From Saxidomus purpurata (taxonomy: Eukaryota; Mollusca; Bivalvia; Venerida; Veneridae): a DNA stretch of 64,000 nt. The position numbers were made by a program, and so were the translations under genes. Location: contig JAFMSR010000029.1 of assembly GCA_022818135.1 (NCBI GenBank), positions 849,113-913,112 on the forward strand. The letters run 5' to 3'. Numbering within the stretch: position 1 is the stretch's first letter; every line of letters begins with the position of its first letter. The notes under the pieces were generated by a model. The model was not told the DNA's origin. It saw only the letters and a program-made list of their open reading frames with translations, and searched no databases. This document shows positions 46,250 through 57,839 of the stretch, piece by piece.

Positions 46250-49200
46250 TCATCCATAATATGGATTTTGGAAGATTCAAAAGAGATTTGTCTATATATT
46301 ATAAGAGTCTAAAGAGGTTTGGTAATCTGTAACTTTTCCAAAGAGATTTGGTCCTGTCACCCATAACATGAATTTTGGAAGATTCAAAAGAGATTTTCCA
46401 TATATTATAAGAGTCCAAAGAGGTTTGGTACTCTGTAACTTTTCCAAAGAGGTTTGGTCCTGTCATCCATAACATGAATTTTGGAAGATTCCAAAGAGAT
46501 TTTTCAATATATTATAAGAGTCCAAAGAGATTTGGTACTCTGTAAGTATTCCAAAGAGGTTTGGTAATTTTCAACTTTTCCAAAGAGGTTTGGTCCTGTT
46601 ATCCATAATATGAATTTGGGAAGATTCCAAAGAGATTTTTCAATATATTTTAAGAGTCCAAAGAGGTTTGGTTATATGTAAGTATTCCAAAGAGGTTTGG
46701 TAATCTGTAACTTTTCAAAAGAGGTTTGGTCCTTCATCCTTAATGTGAATCTGGGATGATTCCAAAGAGATTTTTCAATATATTACAAGAGTCCAAAGAG
46801 GTTTGGTATCCATTAACTTTCCCAAAGAGGTCTGGTCCTGTCATCCATAACATGAATATAAGAAGATTCCAAAGAGATTTTTCAATATACTATAAGAGTC
46901 CAAAGAGGTTTGGTAATATGTGAGTATTCCAAAGAGGTTTGGTTATCTGTAACTTTTCCAAAGAAGTTTGGTCCTGTTATCCATAATATGAATTTCGGTA
47001 GATTCAATACAGAATTGTTCATATTATATAAGACTCCAAAGAGGTATGGTACTCAGTAAGTATTTCAAAGAGGCTTGTAAATCTGTAAGTATACCAAAGA
47101 AGTTTGGTCCTGTCATCCTTAATATGAATTTGGGATTATTCCAAAGAGATTTATCCATATATTATAATAGTCCAAAGAGGTTTGGTAATCATTTATTTTC
47201 CAAAGAGGTTTGGTCATGTCATCCAAAACATGAATTTTGGAAGATTCCAAAGAGATTTTTCAATAAACTATAAGACTCCAAAGAGGTTTGGTAATATGTA
47301 AGTATTCCAAAGAGGTTTGGTAATTTTCAACTTTTCCAAAGAGGTTTGGTCCTGTTATCCATATTATGAATTGGGATGATTCAAAAGAGATTTTCCATAT
47401 ATTATAAGAGTCCAAAGAAGTTCGGTAATCTGTTACTTTTCCAAAGAGGTTTGGTAATCTGTATTTTTGGTCCTGTCATCCATAACATGAATTTTGGAAG
47501 ATTCCAAAAAGATTTTTCAATATATTTTAAGAGTCCAAAGAGGTTTGTTAATCTCAAACTTTTCCTAGTATTCCAAAGAGATTTGGTACTGTGTAACGTT
47601 TCAAAAGAGGTTTGGTCCTGTCATCCATATTATGAATTTTGGAGATTCCAAAGAGATTTTTCAATATATTATAAGAGTCCAAAGAGGTTTGGTAATATGC
47701 AAGTATTCCAAAGAGGTTTGGTAATCTGTAACTTTTCAAAAGAGGTTTGGTCCTGTTATCCATATTATGAATTTGGGAAGATGTAAATACAGATTTGTTC
47801 ATATATTATAAGAGTCCAAAGAGATTGGGTACTCTGTAAGTATTCCAAAGAGGTTTGGTAATCTGTATTTTTTCCAAAGAGGTTTGGTCCTGTTATCCAT
47901 ATTATGAATTTAGGTAGATTCAATTACAGAATTATTAATATATTATAAGAGTCTAAAGAGGTATGGTTCTCAGTAAGTATTCCAAAAGAGGTTTGGTAAT
48001 CTGTAAGTATTCCAAAGAGGTTTGGTCCTGTTATCCATAATATGAATTTGGGATGATTCAAAAGAGATCCGGTCCAAAGAGGTTTGGTAATATGTAAGTA
48101 TTCCAAAGAGGTTTGGTATCTGTAAAGATTCCAAGAGGTTTTGTCCTATCATCCATAATGTAAGATTACATAGGATTTGTCAATTTGTTTTTGCAATAGT
48201 CCAAAGAGTTTTGGTAATATGTAAAGATTTCAAAGAGGTTTAGTTTAATCAATATTTTAATCATCAAATATCAATGTAAGTACAATATACATTACCAAGT
48301 CAAGGGATCGAGTAGTAAGCTTATAAGCTTTCAAAGAGAAATGGCCCTGTCATCCAAATATAAATGGGGTAATATTCCAAATAGATTTGTCCATTTATTG
48401 TTAGAATCAAAAGAGGTTTGGTACTCTGCTAATATTCCAAAGAGGTATGGTTCTACCCTTCCAAATAGGATTTTTACTTAATGACCAGTCTAAAGAGGTT
48501 TGTTACTCTGTGAAGATTCCAATGAGGTTTGGTCCCATCATTAAAAATGGAAAATTTGAAGAATCAAAAGATATTTGGTAATGAATTATGTCAATCCGAA
48601 TGCCAATTTGATAAATATCCAAAGGGCTTTTACAAATTATTCTTAAAGTGCAAAGCGGTTTGGTTATTTGTTTCGAGTCGAAAGAGGTTTCGTCGTAGTT
48701 TTGAATTAAAATTTACCATGATTTCAAGGAGATTTGACAATAAAATCGAAGAGGCTTGTTATTCTGTGAAGAAAGACTTCAAAGGAATTTGAAATTAATT
48801 ATTTCAGACGTTGGGCAATTTTTCAGGATTTCAAACAGGTTTAGTATTCTGCAAAGATTCCAAAAAGGTTTGGTCCTGTCATTGCAAACTTGATTAAATA
48901 GATTTGTAATTCAGTCCAAATGTATAGAGTCCAAACAGTAGACATTTTGCAAAATCTGTTAAGAGTTCAAACGGGTTTGGTTCTTTTTACAGATTCCAAA
49001 GAGGTTTCGTATTCCTCAAAAGAGGTTTGCCACTATCCTTCTAAATAGGGGATTTAATGATTCCATATAAATTTGGCTTTTTGTTTGAAGACTCCAAAGG
49101 ATGAAAACTCTGTTAAGATTCCAAAGAGTTTAGGTCCTGTAGAATAGAAATTTGTAGATTTGGCAATTAATTCTTAGTCCAAAGAAGTTTAATACTGTAC

Positions 49201-49500
49201 AAAGGACTTATAGGATTCCAAAGAGATTTGGCCATTTGTTTGTATTTGGTATTTTGTAATATTCCAACAGTTTTTTAGTGTATATAGAGTCCAAAGAGGT
49301 TTGTAACTCTGTAAAGAGTCCAAATAAGTTTAGCCATTTGTTTTAACAGTCCAAAGAAAATTGTTGCTCTGTAACGACTGCAAAGATCTTTGTTACTCTG
49401 TAAACATTTCAAAAGTTTAGTCATGTCCTTATAAATATGGACCTTTAGCATGACGTCGAGATTTGATCGTTTATTGTAGTAGTCCAAAGAGATATGTTAC
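46250..49500. repeat. 3.2-kb minisatellite on a CCAAAGAGGTTTGG core
   Basis: The core CCAAAGAGGTTTGG, itself an imperfect palindrome, recurs every 25-35 bp. Cores are organised in higher-order units of about 107 bp, for example ATTTTGGAAGATTC at 46,263, 46,370 and 46,477, each also holding a TCCTGTCATCCATAA phrase. Variant units add one extra core (about 27 bp). The right third (after 48,150) is more degenerate, as expected at an array edge. Frames of 60-136 codons here are by-products of the repeat. Isolated cores occur at 45,671 and 50,176. Confidence 0.95.
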
Positions 49501-49552
49501 TCTGAAGACGTTTTGGACCGACTGTTTATCATAGAAATTTGGTTTGATTAAA

Positions 49553-50030
49553 CAAGAGCTGTCCCTCATAAGTGACGAGGTGTCTCACACTCTCTGTCCT
49601 CTCCATGTCCATCAACAATTGTGCCACGTAATTATAAAATCCTTCCATGCATTAAAGAGTTAGCATTCAAACAGTTTTCCATTACTTTTAAACTCTAACT
49701 GTGACCTTGACCTTTGAGGTAGGGACGTGGGTCTTGCACACGGCACATCGTCTTGATGTGCTGAACATTTGTGCCAAGTTACTTTAAAATCAACCAATGC
49801 ATGACAAAGTTACAATGTGTACATATGTACAGGATTCTACTGTTTTCCAACTCTTAGTGTGACCTTGTATTGGCCTTTGGGAAGGGGACATGGGTATTGC
49901 ACGCGACACGCCGTCTTGATGTGCTGAACATGTTTGTGCCAAGTTATTTTAACATTCTTTAATGCATGTCAAAGTTACAGCCCAGACACGAAAAAATGTA
50001 AGGCCGGACGCTCGGATAGACAGACGGTGC
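49553..50030. repeat. Bivalve-type dispersed repeat
   Basis: Begins AAGAGCTGTCCCTC and holds two imperfect internal copies of a 190-bp module: TGTGACCTTGACCTTTG or TGTGACCTTGTATTGG, then GTCTTGATGTGCTGAACAT, then AATGCATGACAAAGTTACA. It ends near GGATAGACAGACGG. I know this wording from many bivalve non-coding sequences. It supports the taxonomic guess. Confidence 0.75.
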
Positions 50031-50656
50031 GGAGGCATAAAAAGGAGCTGTACGTGTATGTAAAAGCAAAAAGTTAAATGTGCATATCGTGAATAGCGTT
50101 ACTCATCAGAAAACACAGAGTTACAAAGAGCTTTGTAAAGACTCACAGAAGAGATTAAGTTTTCTGTAAAGATTCCAAAGAGGTTTGGTTATTTTGTACG
50201 ATATTGAAATTTGATGGAATTCGCAACAATTTTTCCATTCATTCTAATAGTTAAACATACATGAAGACACCCAAAGAGATTTAAGAGATTTGGTACAGAA
50301 GTTCAATCAATAATAACTTAAAAGATAGAAAGTTATAAAGACCGTACAACTAGTCACGTAACGGTTACCGCAGTAGTGCTTTTATCCACTATTAAAAAAA
50401 ATCCCCATATCAATGCATCAAAAGTTTACAAACACCAGCTTTCCATTAGTTTGACTGCCTCTTGTATTTCTATTATTTAATTGTCATCTCATAGAATAAA
50501 AATCAAGCTTTTAAACCTTTTATCTGATTTCATACAGCAACATATATTCTTACGCGGAATGATTGACAGGTATAAATCTCTTTGGCATTCTACAGTAACA
50601 AAACGCTTTGGAAAATAATGCTTCCCGCCTAACATGTCCGACTACATCATCTCGAT
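50031..50656. other. Unassigned spacer
   Basis: AT-rich, with one isolated minisatellite core (CCAAAGAGGTTTGG at about 50,176). No gene seen. Confidence 0.4.
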
Positions 50657-50870
50657 GTTGATTGGCTGCACGGTTAGTGTGCTTATTTGATTGGCTGCAC
50701 GGTTATACCCGGTTCTGCACGATACACGTTTTATTCATAGTTCTGATTGGCTACACGGTTAATCGAGTGGAACCGTGAAGCGTGTAGCGTTCGTGTTGCA
50801 CGCGAAAGAAACCGTGTGCACGGGGAACCCACACGCAGGCGCCACTGTAACACAGATTGCTGCAGTTAAG
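50657..50870 (+). promoter_or_regulatory. CCAAT-box-rich, GC-richer promoter-like segment
   Basis: TGATTGGCTGCACGGTTA (or TGATTGGCTACACGGTTA) occurs three times, near 50,658, 50,688 and 50,744. Each contains ATTGG, an inverted CCAAT box. A locally GC-rich stretch with CCGTGTGCACGGGG follows. This stands out from the AT-rich surroundings and precedes a small open frame. It could equally be the end of an unrecognised transposon. Confidence 0.4.
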
Positions 50871-50903
50871 GTGAAAATGTTGCTGGGTCTTGACTAAATC
50901 TAA

Positions 50904-51058
50904 TGCATCTTAGAATGTTACACACCCGTGGTGGTGAAGATACAATACAAAATGTTTTCACTGCTAAGAATTCAGAAGGTTTACCCAGAGTCTCAAATGC
51001 AAAGAAAGTGCTGGAAGAAATTATTCCCAAAAACTCTCAATATTTTGAAAAAAAATAG
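50904..51058 (+). CDS. Small open frame of 51 codons, unknown
   Basis: ATG at 50,904, stop TAG at 51,056-51,058. The peptide starts MHLRMLHTRGGEDTIQN and ends SQYFEKK; it is polar with no membrane segment or known motif. An in-frame TGA lies 12 bases upstream of the ATG, so the frame is not the tail of a longer unspliced one. It follows the CCAAT-rich segment by about 35 bases. I do not recognise it. It may be a short exon, a micropeptide or chance. Confidence 0.25.
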
Positions 51059-51349
51059 TAATTAGACAGATTTATGTTGCATGCATATGAAATGAATGTT
51101 GTAATAGTAATTTCATATGTGATTGTGAATTACACATGTACATTTCTGTGAGACTTAGGTGATGTACATTGTATAAGCTGGAACACATATTCAGTGTTGA
51201 GCTGTCTATCAGTAAGAAAAGTAACACAAATATTATTTGCATTTTGCTTGAGCTAGGGTCCTGTTTAAAGTCTTTCCAGAGTGAATGTTGTTTATGAATA
51301 TGAACAAAAAACGTCAAATAATAATTAAGTTTTGTTGACATTTGATGTT

Positions 51350-51545
51350 TTTTGCTGTTGTAAGTGAAGAGGTCAAGGTCACCTAAGGTCAGGGTTATCT
51401 TATACTAGGTCAGTGTGAAGGTCTTGTCACTAGAATTGCTATGTGTGAATATGAACTAAATCCATTCAGTAATAGAAAAGTTATGGCCAATAATGAACTT
51501 TTGCATGCTTTCGCATGAGCCAAGCCTGTGACAATACATCCTTCT
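51350..51545. repeat. Dispersed repeat with AGGTCA half-sites
   Basis: GAGGTCAAGGTCACCTAAGG followed by AGGTCAGTGTGAAGGTCTTG and AAAAGTTATGGCCAATAATG. The wording is familiar from bivalve non-coding DNA. It contains nuclear-receptor-like half-sites, probably incidental. Confidence 0.6.
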
Positions 51546-52449
51546 TTTTTCGTAGAATAACTGACATGCTAAAATGTGTTTTATTCTAGCTGGATAATAA
51601 TTTTGGCATGTGTTTATAATAATTAGACACCAAAAATTCTGAAATCACTGAACATGTAATAATATGTACTTGGAATTTGGAAACTACATATGAATTTCTA
51701 TTTTGCTTGTGTCAAGGCGGCCTTGCAGGGGTATTAATCAACTTCAGTGATAGATGTTGTTTCGTAATACTGTTTTATTGCAGTTTAAAATTTGTTCTTG
51801 TATTCATTTGTAATAGTGACACATTAAATATGATACAATTATTTAACAAATGCTTAAATTTTGGAACTTATGAAAACCCTAGGGGTGACATAATTGGAAT
51901 AAAATGGTTGAAATATCTGACATAGACATTCGTTTTTCCTTTTTTTCAAAAACTAGATGGGCAAATTGTTCTTTTTTAATTTTCATTGCAAATATGCTAT
52001 TTTATAAAAATAAATCATAAATACTGACTGAGTATTCATATTATTGACTTGAGACTCGTTTATTTTTACACAACATCTTTTTTCTCAGATGGGACCGCTT
52101 CCATTTTATGCTGGGTTGCCATGGATAATTGGCAATTGTAGATTGTTGGTTTACAAGAATGTCTTATAATGTCTGATTTATAATTCTGTCACTATTACTT
52201 GTTTTATAGACACCAAAATTGTTACAGAATTTACAAATGTGAGAGAATTATAGAACTTTAATCTACCCCAGGAGTCAAATTATTTGAAGAGAAAGCGGAA
52301 ATATGGGGTATTGAAGGAATAATTCAAATATTATTATTTAAATAATGGTAAGCCTACCTGAAAGTTTGCAAAAAATCCGTGACATGATATAGATAATGAA
52401 ATTGATATGTCAAATTAGATTTGGAAAGGTGCCCATTACGGTTACACTG
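51546..52449. other. Unassigned spacer
   Basis: AT-rich; no gene, TIR or tandem repeat recognised. Confidence 0.4.
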
Positions 52450-53578
52450 CCTTAAGTGAGTTCACACGAGTCTTCGCCATGATGAGTGATGATTGTTGTC
52501 ACTTGCAGAGGTTTGCTGCAGCTCCATATGCAGACTGACTTGCGTCTACGAACACATGTAGAGTTAGGGGTAAATTGTCTCGTATGTGGCGAGATGTTCA
52601 AAGTAACATCGTCTGTATTCGGTTGTGGATACGGTATTCAAGTCAATCTCAAGGTTTTCCCATCTATGTTGTATTTCAGCTGGTAACATAGTATCCCAGT
52701 CTAATTTCTTTTGCCAAATGTGTTGTAACATAATTGTAGCACGTATCGTAACCGGACTAAGCAGACCTAGCAGATCATACATCATCATCTTGACGTTTGT
52801 CGTAATATTTCACGTTTTGCTGTAATGGCTCTTATTGATACATATGTTGGTTGAAACATCAGCATATTTGTTTCTACATTTCATCGCATACCAAGTAAGG
52901 TTGAAGCTAAGTTTCGTAGTCGGTGGCTGTTAGAAATCCACGAGCGTATACTGAAGTTTGCAGACGACAATAGAACGCGCGAATCCCGGAAGTAATCAAG
53001 CGTCTGATTCCCATCTTAAAAACTTGACATGATGTTGTCTACATACAAGTCTCGTTTCAAACTGTTGCTGACTCATACATCATTGTGGCTTTCTAGATGT
53101 TTCAAGAGTGTCGCATTTAGAATGAATGGAGAACACGTTGCGCCGAAAAGAACTGTCATGAACCTGTACGTGATCAAAGTACTGTCGGGATCTTGGGGGT
53201 CGCTCAACCAGAATAGCCTTGTGACATCTCGGTCTCTTTCTGCTAGTTGTATCTGGAGCAAAGCTTTTTCTACGTCGTGCTTGTGTAACGGAAACGAATC
53301 AAGATTTTGGTTAGGTCATAGAGCTGATTGTGACTGATGACAACTACAGTCATATACTATACGTATCGGTGTAGTAGCAGAATCTTTCTGAACTCCGTGG
53401 TGCGGGATGTAGTGTATCTGGTGTTGTAGTGCGATAGTTTCATCAATCTTCTAAATAAAGCCTCTCATCTCCTGCGCTTAGATAATTTCTCCATATTTCG
53501 GTAAGATGTTTCGGTCTTGACGGAGACGTTTGATGACGTTTTCAGTACGTTTCCTCGTTATGTCAAAATTAGTTGGTA

Positions 53579-54266
<688 letters not shown>

Positions 54267-54489
54267 AAAGTCTCATGATCATCTTTCCAAGGTCGTTTTG
54301 CAATATAACTTCCTTTGCTATAGGTGATAGAATCACGCTGGTAATTCTTTCGATAAGTAGATGTAGACATTTTTCCTTCTTTTTCTTATATTCCTAGAGA
54401 CTCAAGCCTCCAGAATCTTTCAAGATCACAGGGGTCTGTTGGTGACATAAGAACGTTAAGCATAATTTTTATCGTTGATTATTGTAAAC

Positions 54490-54671
54490 GTGGTTAAACC
54501 AAAACATGGTTGAATCAGGACTTTAATTTAAACATTTCCATTCTTATCAACACATTTACAGTTATATGTGTATTCATCTTTGTAAATATTCACCACTGTA
54601 ATCAAAATTTTGTAAAGTGTTGTGTGTTTGATTACTCTGGTGTGTTTAGCCCGGACCATCCATCATTACAG
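54490..54671. repeat. Diverged dispersed repeat shared with both arms
   Basis: GATTACTCTGGTGT with CATCCAT-ATTACAG and the AT-rich sequence before it match 24,775-24,900 (and the mirror near 6,650-6,790). Confidence 0.55.
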
Positions 54672-55437
54672 ACGTTCAGTCGTATTATGAGAAAAATGCT
54701 GAACCATTGAAATAATGTCGACAACTATGACCAAAATCAGTGAATCAGTTCTTACCGTTCAACCGTAAAATGTATGACTTGCTTTGAGAATATTGGATTC
54801 ACCGGGCAAATGGTTGGCAACTGTGTGATACAGATGTAAGATGAGAAGATTGAACGCATCAAATAGGCAGCAATACCATCAACAAAGAGAAAAGTGAGGG
54901 CTTTTCTATGACTGGTCGGATATTACTGGAGATGTTACAATGTTTGCCGAAATTGCTTCTCCATTGACAGACCTAACAACGAAAGGGCAACCCAATACAA
55001 TCAAATGGAGTCCAGTCCATAATTAAGCGTTTAGGTTACTTAAGGAACAACTTACCCGAGGTCCTATATTAAGACTTCCTGACTTCTCGAAGGAATTCAT
55101 CCTGCACAGCGATGCATCAGATACGGGTGTCGGAGCAGCACTTCTACAGAAGTGTTATTGCAGGATGTTTCCGATATTATTTGCCAAGAAATTACTTCAA
55201 CGTGAAAGGAACTACTCAGTAACTAAGTTCCAAACGTACATGTACGGAAAGAGATTTATCGTACAAACAGACCACAGTGCATTGTCCTATATACAGACAA
55301 ACAAGATTTAAAACGGGAAGATAATGAGATGGGCGTTTTTTCTACAATTATACCGATTCTGAATTGACGCAATAGAAGGATTAGACAACATTTTGGCTGA
55401 CTATCTGAGTAGACAAGATCAGGAAGAAAACTCTTAA
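54672..55437 (+). pseudogene. Ty3/gypsy pol fragment (end of RT and RNase H)
   Basis: Recognisable in order: CFENIGFTGQMVGN, DEKIERIK, AAIPSTKRKVRAFL, IASPLTDLTTKGQPNTIKWS, LLKEQLTRGPILRLPDFSKE, the RNase H signature FILHSDASDTGVGAALLQ (about 55,096-55,150), FAKKLLQRERNYSV, YGKRFIVQTDHSALSYIQ and IEGLDNILADYLSRQ. There are at least four stops or frameshifts, and about ten residues are missing between NYSV and KFQTYMYG. Integrase, protease and gag are absent. Confidence 0.9.
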
Positions 55438-55955
55438 TTAAAGGCACAGTGTCGACCAGACCAGAAGTTCAATCAACCCATATTAGAAGCAGCAGCATGG
55501 GTTATTCTTGACTGATATATTTAAGAAAATAAAACAAATATATTCTTGAAGAAAAAGGGGTTGTGTCAAACATAAGTCAATGATATACTGTTATTGATCA
55601 TTTTTATGCATTTCTTTCGGGAAAAGAAACACAAATTCGTTTAAAAACGTTGGCTACGTCATTTGTATTGTAACGTCATAATAGCGTCGTTCTATACGGT
55701 TGGCGCGTGGAATATATATTGACTGAATAAATTAAAAAAGGTCTAAGTCTGTTGTTACAAGCTGAGATCAAAAAGAAAACTTGGTCTCAAAAGAGGGCTC
55801 CCTCAGTATTGTCAAAACGGATTTTTGCTGTATGGAGCAAGTCTCTTTATAAAAAGGGGCGGAGATACTCTCCTAAGCAAGTCTAGATAAGGCAGCTAGA
55901 TAGTGAAGCACGTCTATGTATTTCAGTAAGTCTAGCTAGGGCAGCACGATTAGTT
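55438..55955. other. LTR-like or promoter-like spacer after the gypsy fragment
   Basis: Contains CTACGTCA (55,654) and AACGTCA (55,672), both CRE-like, then AATATATATT (55,711), a TATA-like box. No matching second LTR is present in the window, so this being a solo LTR end is only a possibility. Confidence 0.35.
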
Positions 55956-55959
55956 AGTG

Positions 55960-56170
55960 AAGCAAGTCCAGGTATTTGAGCAAGTCTTAGAATCGCAGCA
56001 AGTCCAATAAATGCAGCAAGACCAAGAATTGCAGCAAGTCCAAGGAACGCAGCAAGACCACGAAAACGAAGCAAGTCTAAGACGTGCAGCATTTTCAAGT
56101 AGGGCATTAAGTCCAATAAGCACAGCAAGTCCAAGTGCGGCAGCAAGTCACAGTAACGCAGCAGGTCCGA
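55960..56170. repeat. Degenerate 18-bp tandem repeat, GCAGCAAGTCCAA type
   Basis: Units such as GCAGCAAGTCCAATAAAT, GCAGCAAGACCAAGAATT, GCAGCAAGTCCAAGGAAC and GCAGCAAGACCACGAAAA follow one another, with degenerate flanking units from about 55,870. The period is a multiple of three, so hexapeptide repeats can be read on both strands, but frame is not kept throughout. Confidence 0.85.
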
Positions 56171-56289
56171 GGAGTTTAGAAAATAAATTTCGAACTCATT
56201 ATCTTAAGGACTAAGTAAAAATATTTAGCCCTAGATCCACGCTGAAAAATTTCAAGATGGCCGACAAATCCAAAATTGCAACCATGCAC

Positions 56290-57526
56290 GTTTGCACAAT
56301 CAAATGATTTATTAATAAGCCACTTATCTGATAGATATCGCAGGAGGCATAGTACCATTTTAAATGTTACTGAGAAAAATATATCACAAGAGCCAATAAT
56401 ACTGGTGTTGAGCAGGGACAAAATGAATCACAGATACATGGCATTGTTCTAGCAGAGCTAATTGCCTACATTGAAGAGCCTAGCATGGAGGATGCCGATA
56501 TCGATGTTTTCAAACTGTCTGATCTTACACTGCTGTATTTTGAAAGGTTGAGTCAGATTGGTGTGCATTTAACAACTCCAGTAAATGTAACACATTTAAA
56601 AGATAGGAATTTGTCCAATATTCCTGATTGAGAATATATTCCTGATTTAGATGCTCACAAACATGGGCAGGAAATTAATTTAATATTTGATGTTGCGTTT
56701 GGAAAACTTTTACAAAAGACCAAGAACTTAGATGATGAAGCAGTTATTTTGTCAAGGGCTGTCAGTATCGTTGGACAGGATATGTTTGATCACGATGCGG
56801 ATGTGTTAAGGGTACATTGCCAGGATAGATCTGTGTCGCAATCCCTGAAGAGTTTAGTTGGTATGATCCTTGGAAGGCCCAACATTAAATATCAATTCGG
56901 AAAGTTTGTTGAAGCACAAGCCATGCTAACAATTGCGCAGTTGATAAAATTCAATATTGCTGCTTCCCGTAGAAAACAATTGTCAACAGTTTACCATCTC
57001 AAGCAGTATGAAACCCCATTGCCAACATATATTGGAATGCTTATCCATGTCGAAACAAGAAAGCGGGGCCTTATTGAGAAGTTGAATCAGATGGGCCTGT
57101 CAATATCATACAACAGAGTTACTGAGCTTTCCACACAACTCGGTAACAGTGTTTCCACAAGATAATATGAACTGGACACAGTCTGTTCATCTTCCCTACG
57201 CCAGGGTGTTTTCACAACTGGAGCAGTGGACAATATAAGTATTGTTGTCTTTTAATATAATATAAAAGTTAAGAGCGCGTTTTGTTTGATATGCTGTTGT
57301 GGTATTCGTGAATATTAGAAAAAACAAAAAACCAAATGCAAACTACTTCCTTGAATGTTATTATTATGTTTGTTGTTTCATTGCAGACCACATTCCTATA
57401 TCCAAAACTGATCGAGGCTCTTTCCATTGCACCGTTATATCGTTGTTTCAGCATTCGAGAAACAACTCTGTCGGGATGAAGCAAGATATTCATTTAGTAT
57501 TTTCCAACACGTCTACAAAAGTATAA
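56290..57526 (+). pseudogene. Decayed gene of a PIN/FEN-like plus CXC protein family, N-terminal exons
   Basis: First part of a large, unnamed protein family that I recognise from predicted proteins of molluscs, cnidarians and lancelets. Exon A (about 56,400-57,235) reads VLAELIAYIEEPSMEDADID, LTLLYFERLSQIGVHL, then after an in-frame TGA (56,628-56,630) SQSLKSLVGMILGRPNIKYQ, LPTYIGMLIHVETRKRGLIE and VTELSTQLGNSVST, another stop, and LRQGVFTTGAVDN. Where the splice donor is expected the sequence is ATAAGT, not GTAAGT. Exon B starts at 57,387 after TTTCATTGCAG and reads HIPISKTDRGSFHCTVISLF. A short frame at 56,305-56,410 may be a further upstream piece. Stops, a frameshift and a damaged donor show that it is dead, yet long stretches are conserved, so loss is fairly recent. 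Confidence 0.75.
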
Positions 57527-57839
57527 GGCCAGCTACCAGAGAGCTATTAATGTGTGCTTCCAGCCAGCGTCATTTCCAGTGATGTAGAGATACCAGCTAT
57601 TGAATCGTCTCCAGCCATATACTTTTAATTGATACCACAAGCTATTCAATCGCAATTCATGTAAGTATCATAAATACTGTAAAATAAATCATATAAGCTT
57701 TATCATAATTTTGTTCAGATATTAACCTTGAAAGATTACTAGTATTAACCATTGACTATATATAAAGCAAACAAATGATATATGTACACATTTAATAACG
57801 CACATATTTTTCAAGTGGCTTGAATATGTTAGAGAAAGC
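57527..57839. other. Probable intron remnant
   Basis: AT-rich sequence between two recognisable exons of the same pseudogene. No other feature. Confidence 0.45.

Noticed and set aside
47046..48152. Frames of 60-136 codons in the 46-49 kb region as a repeat protein
   Set aside because: They appear on both strands and several frames, follow the minisatellite period, and are interrupted as soon as the unit changes length.
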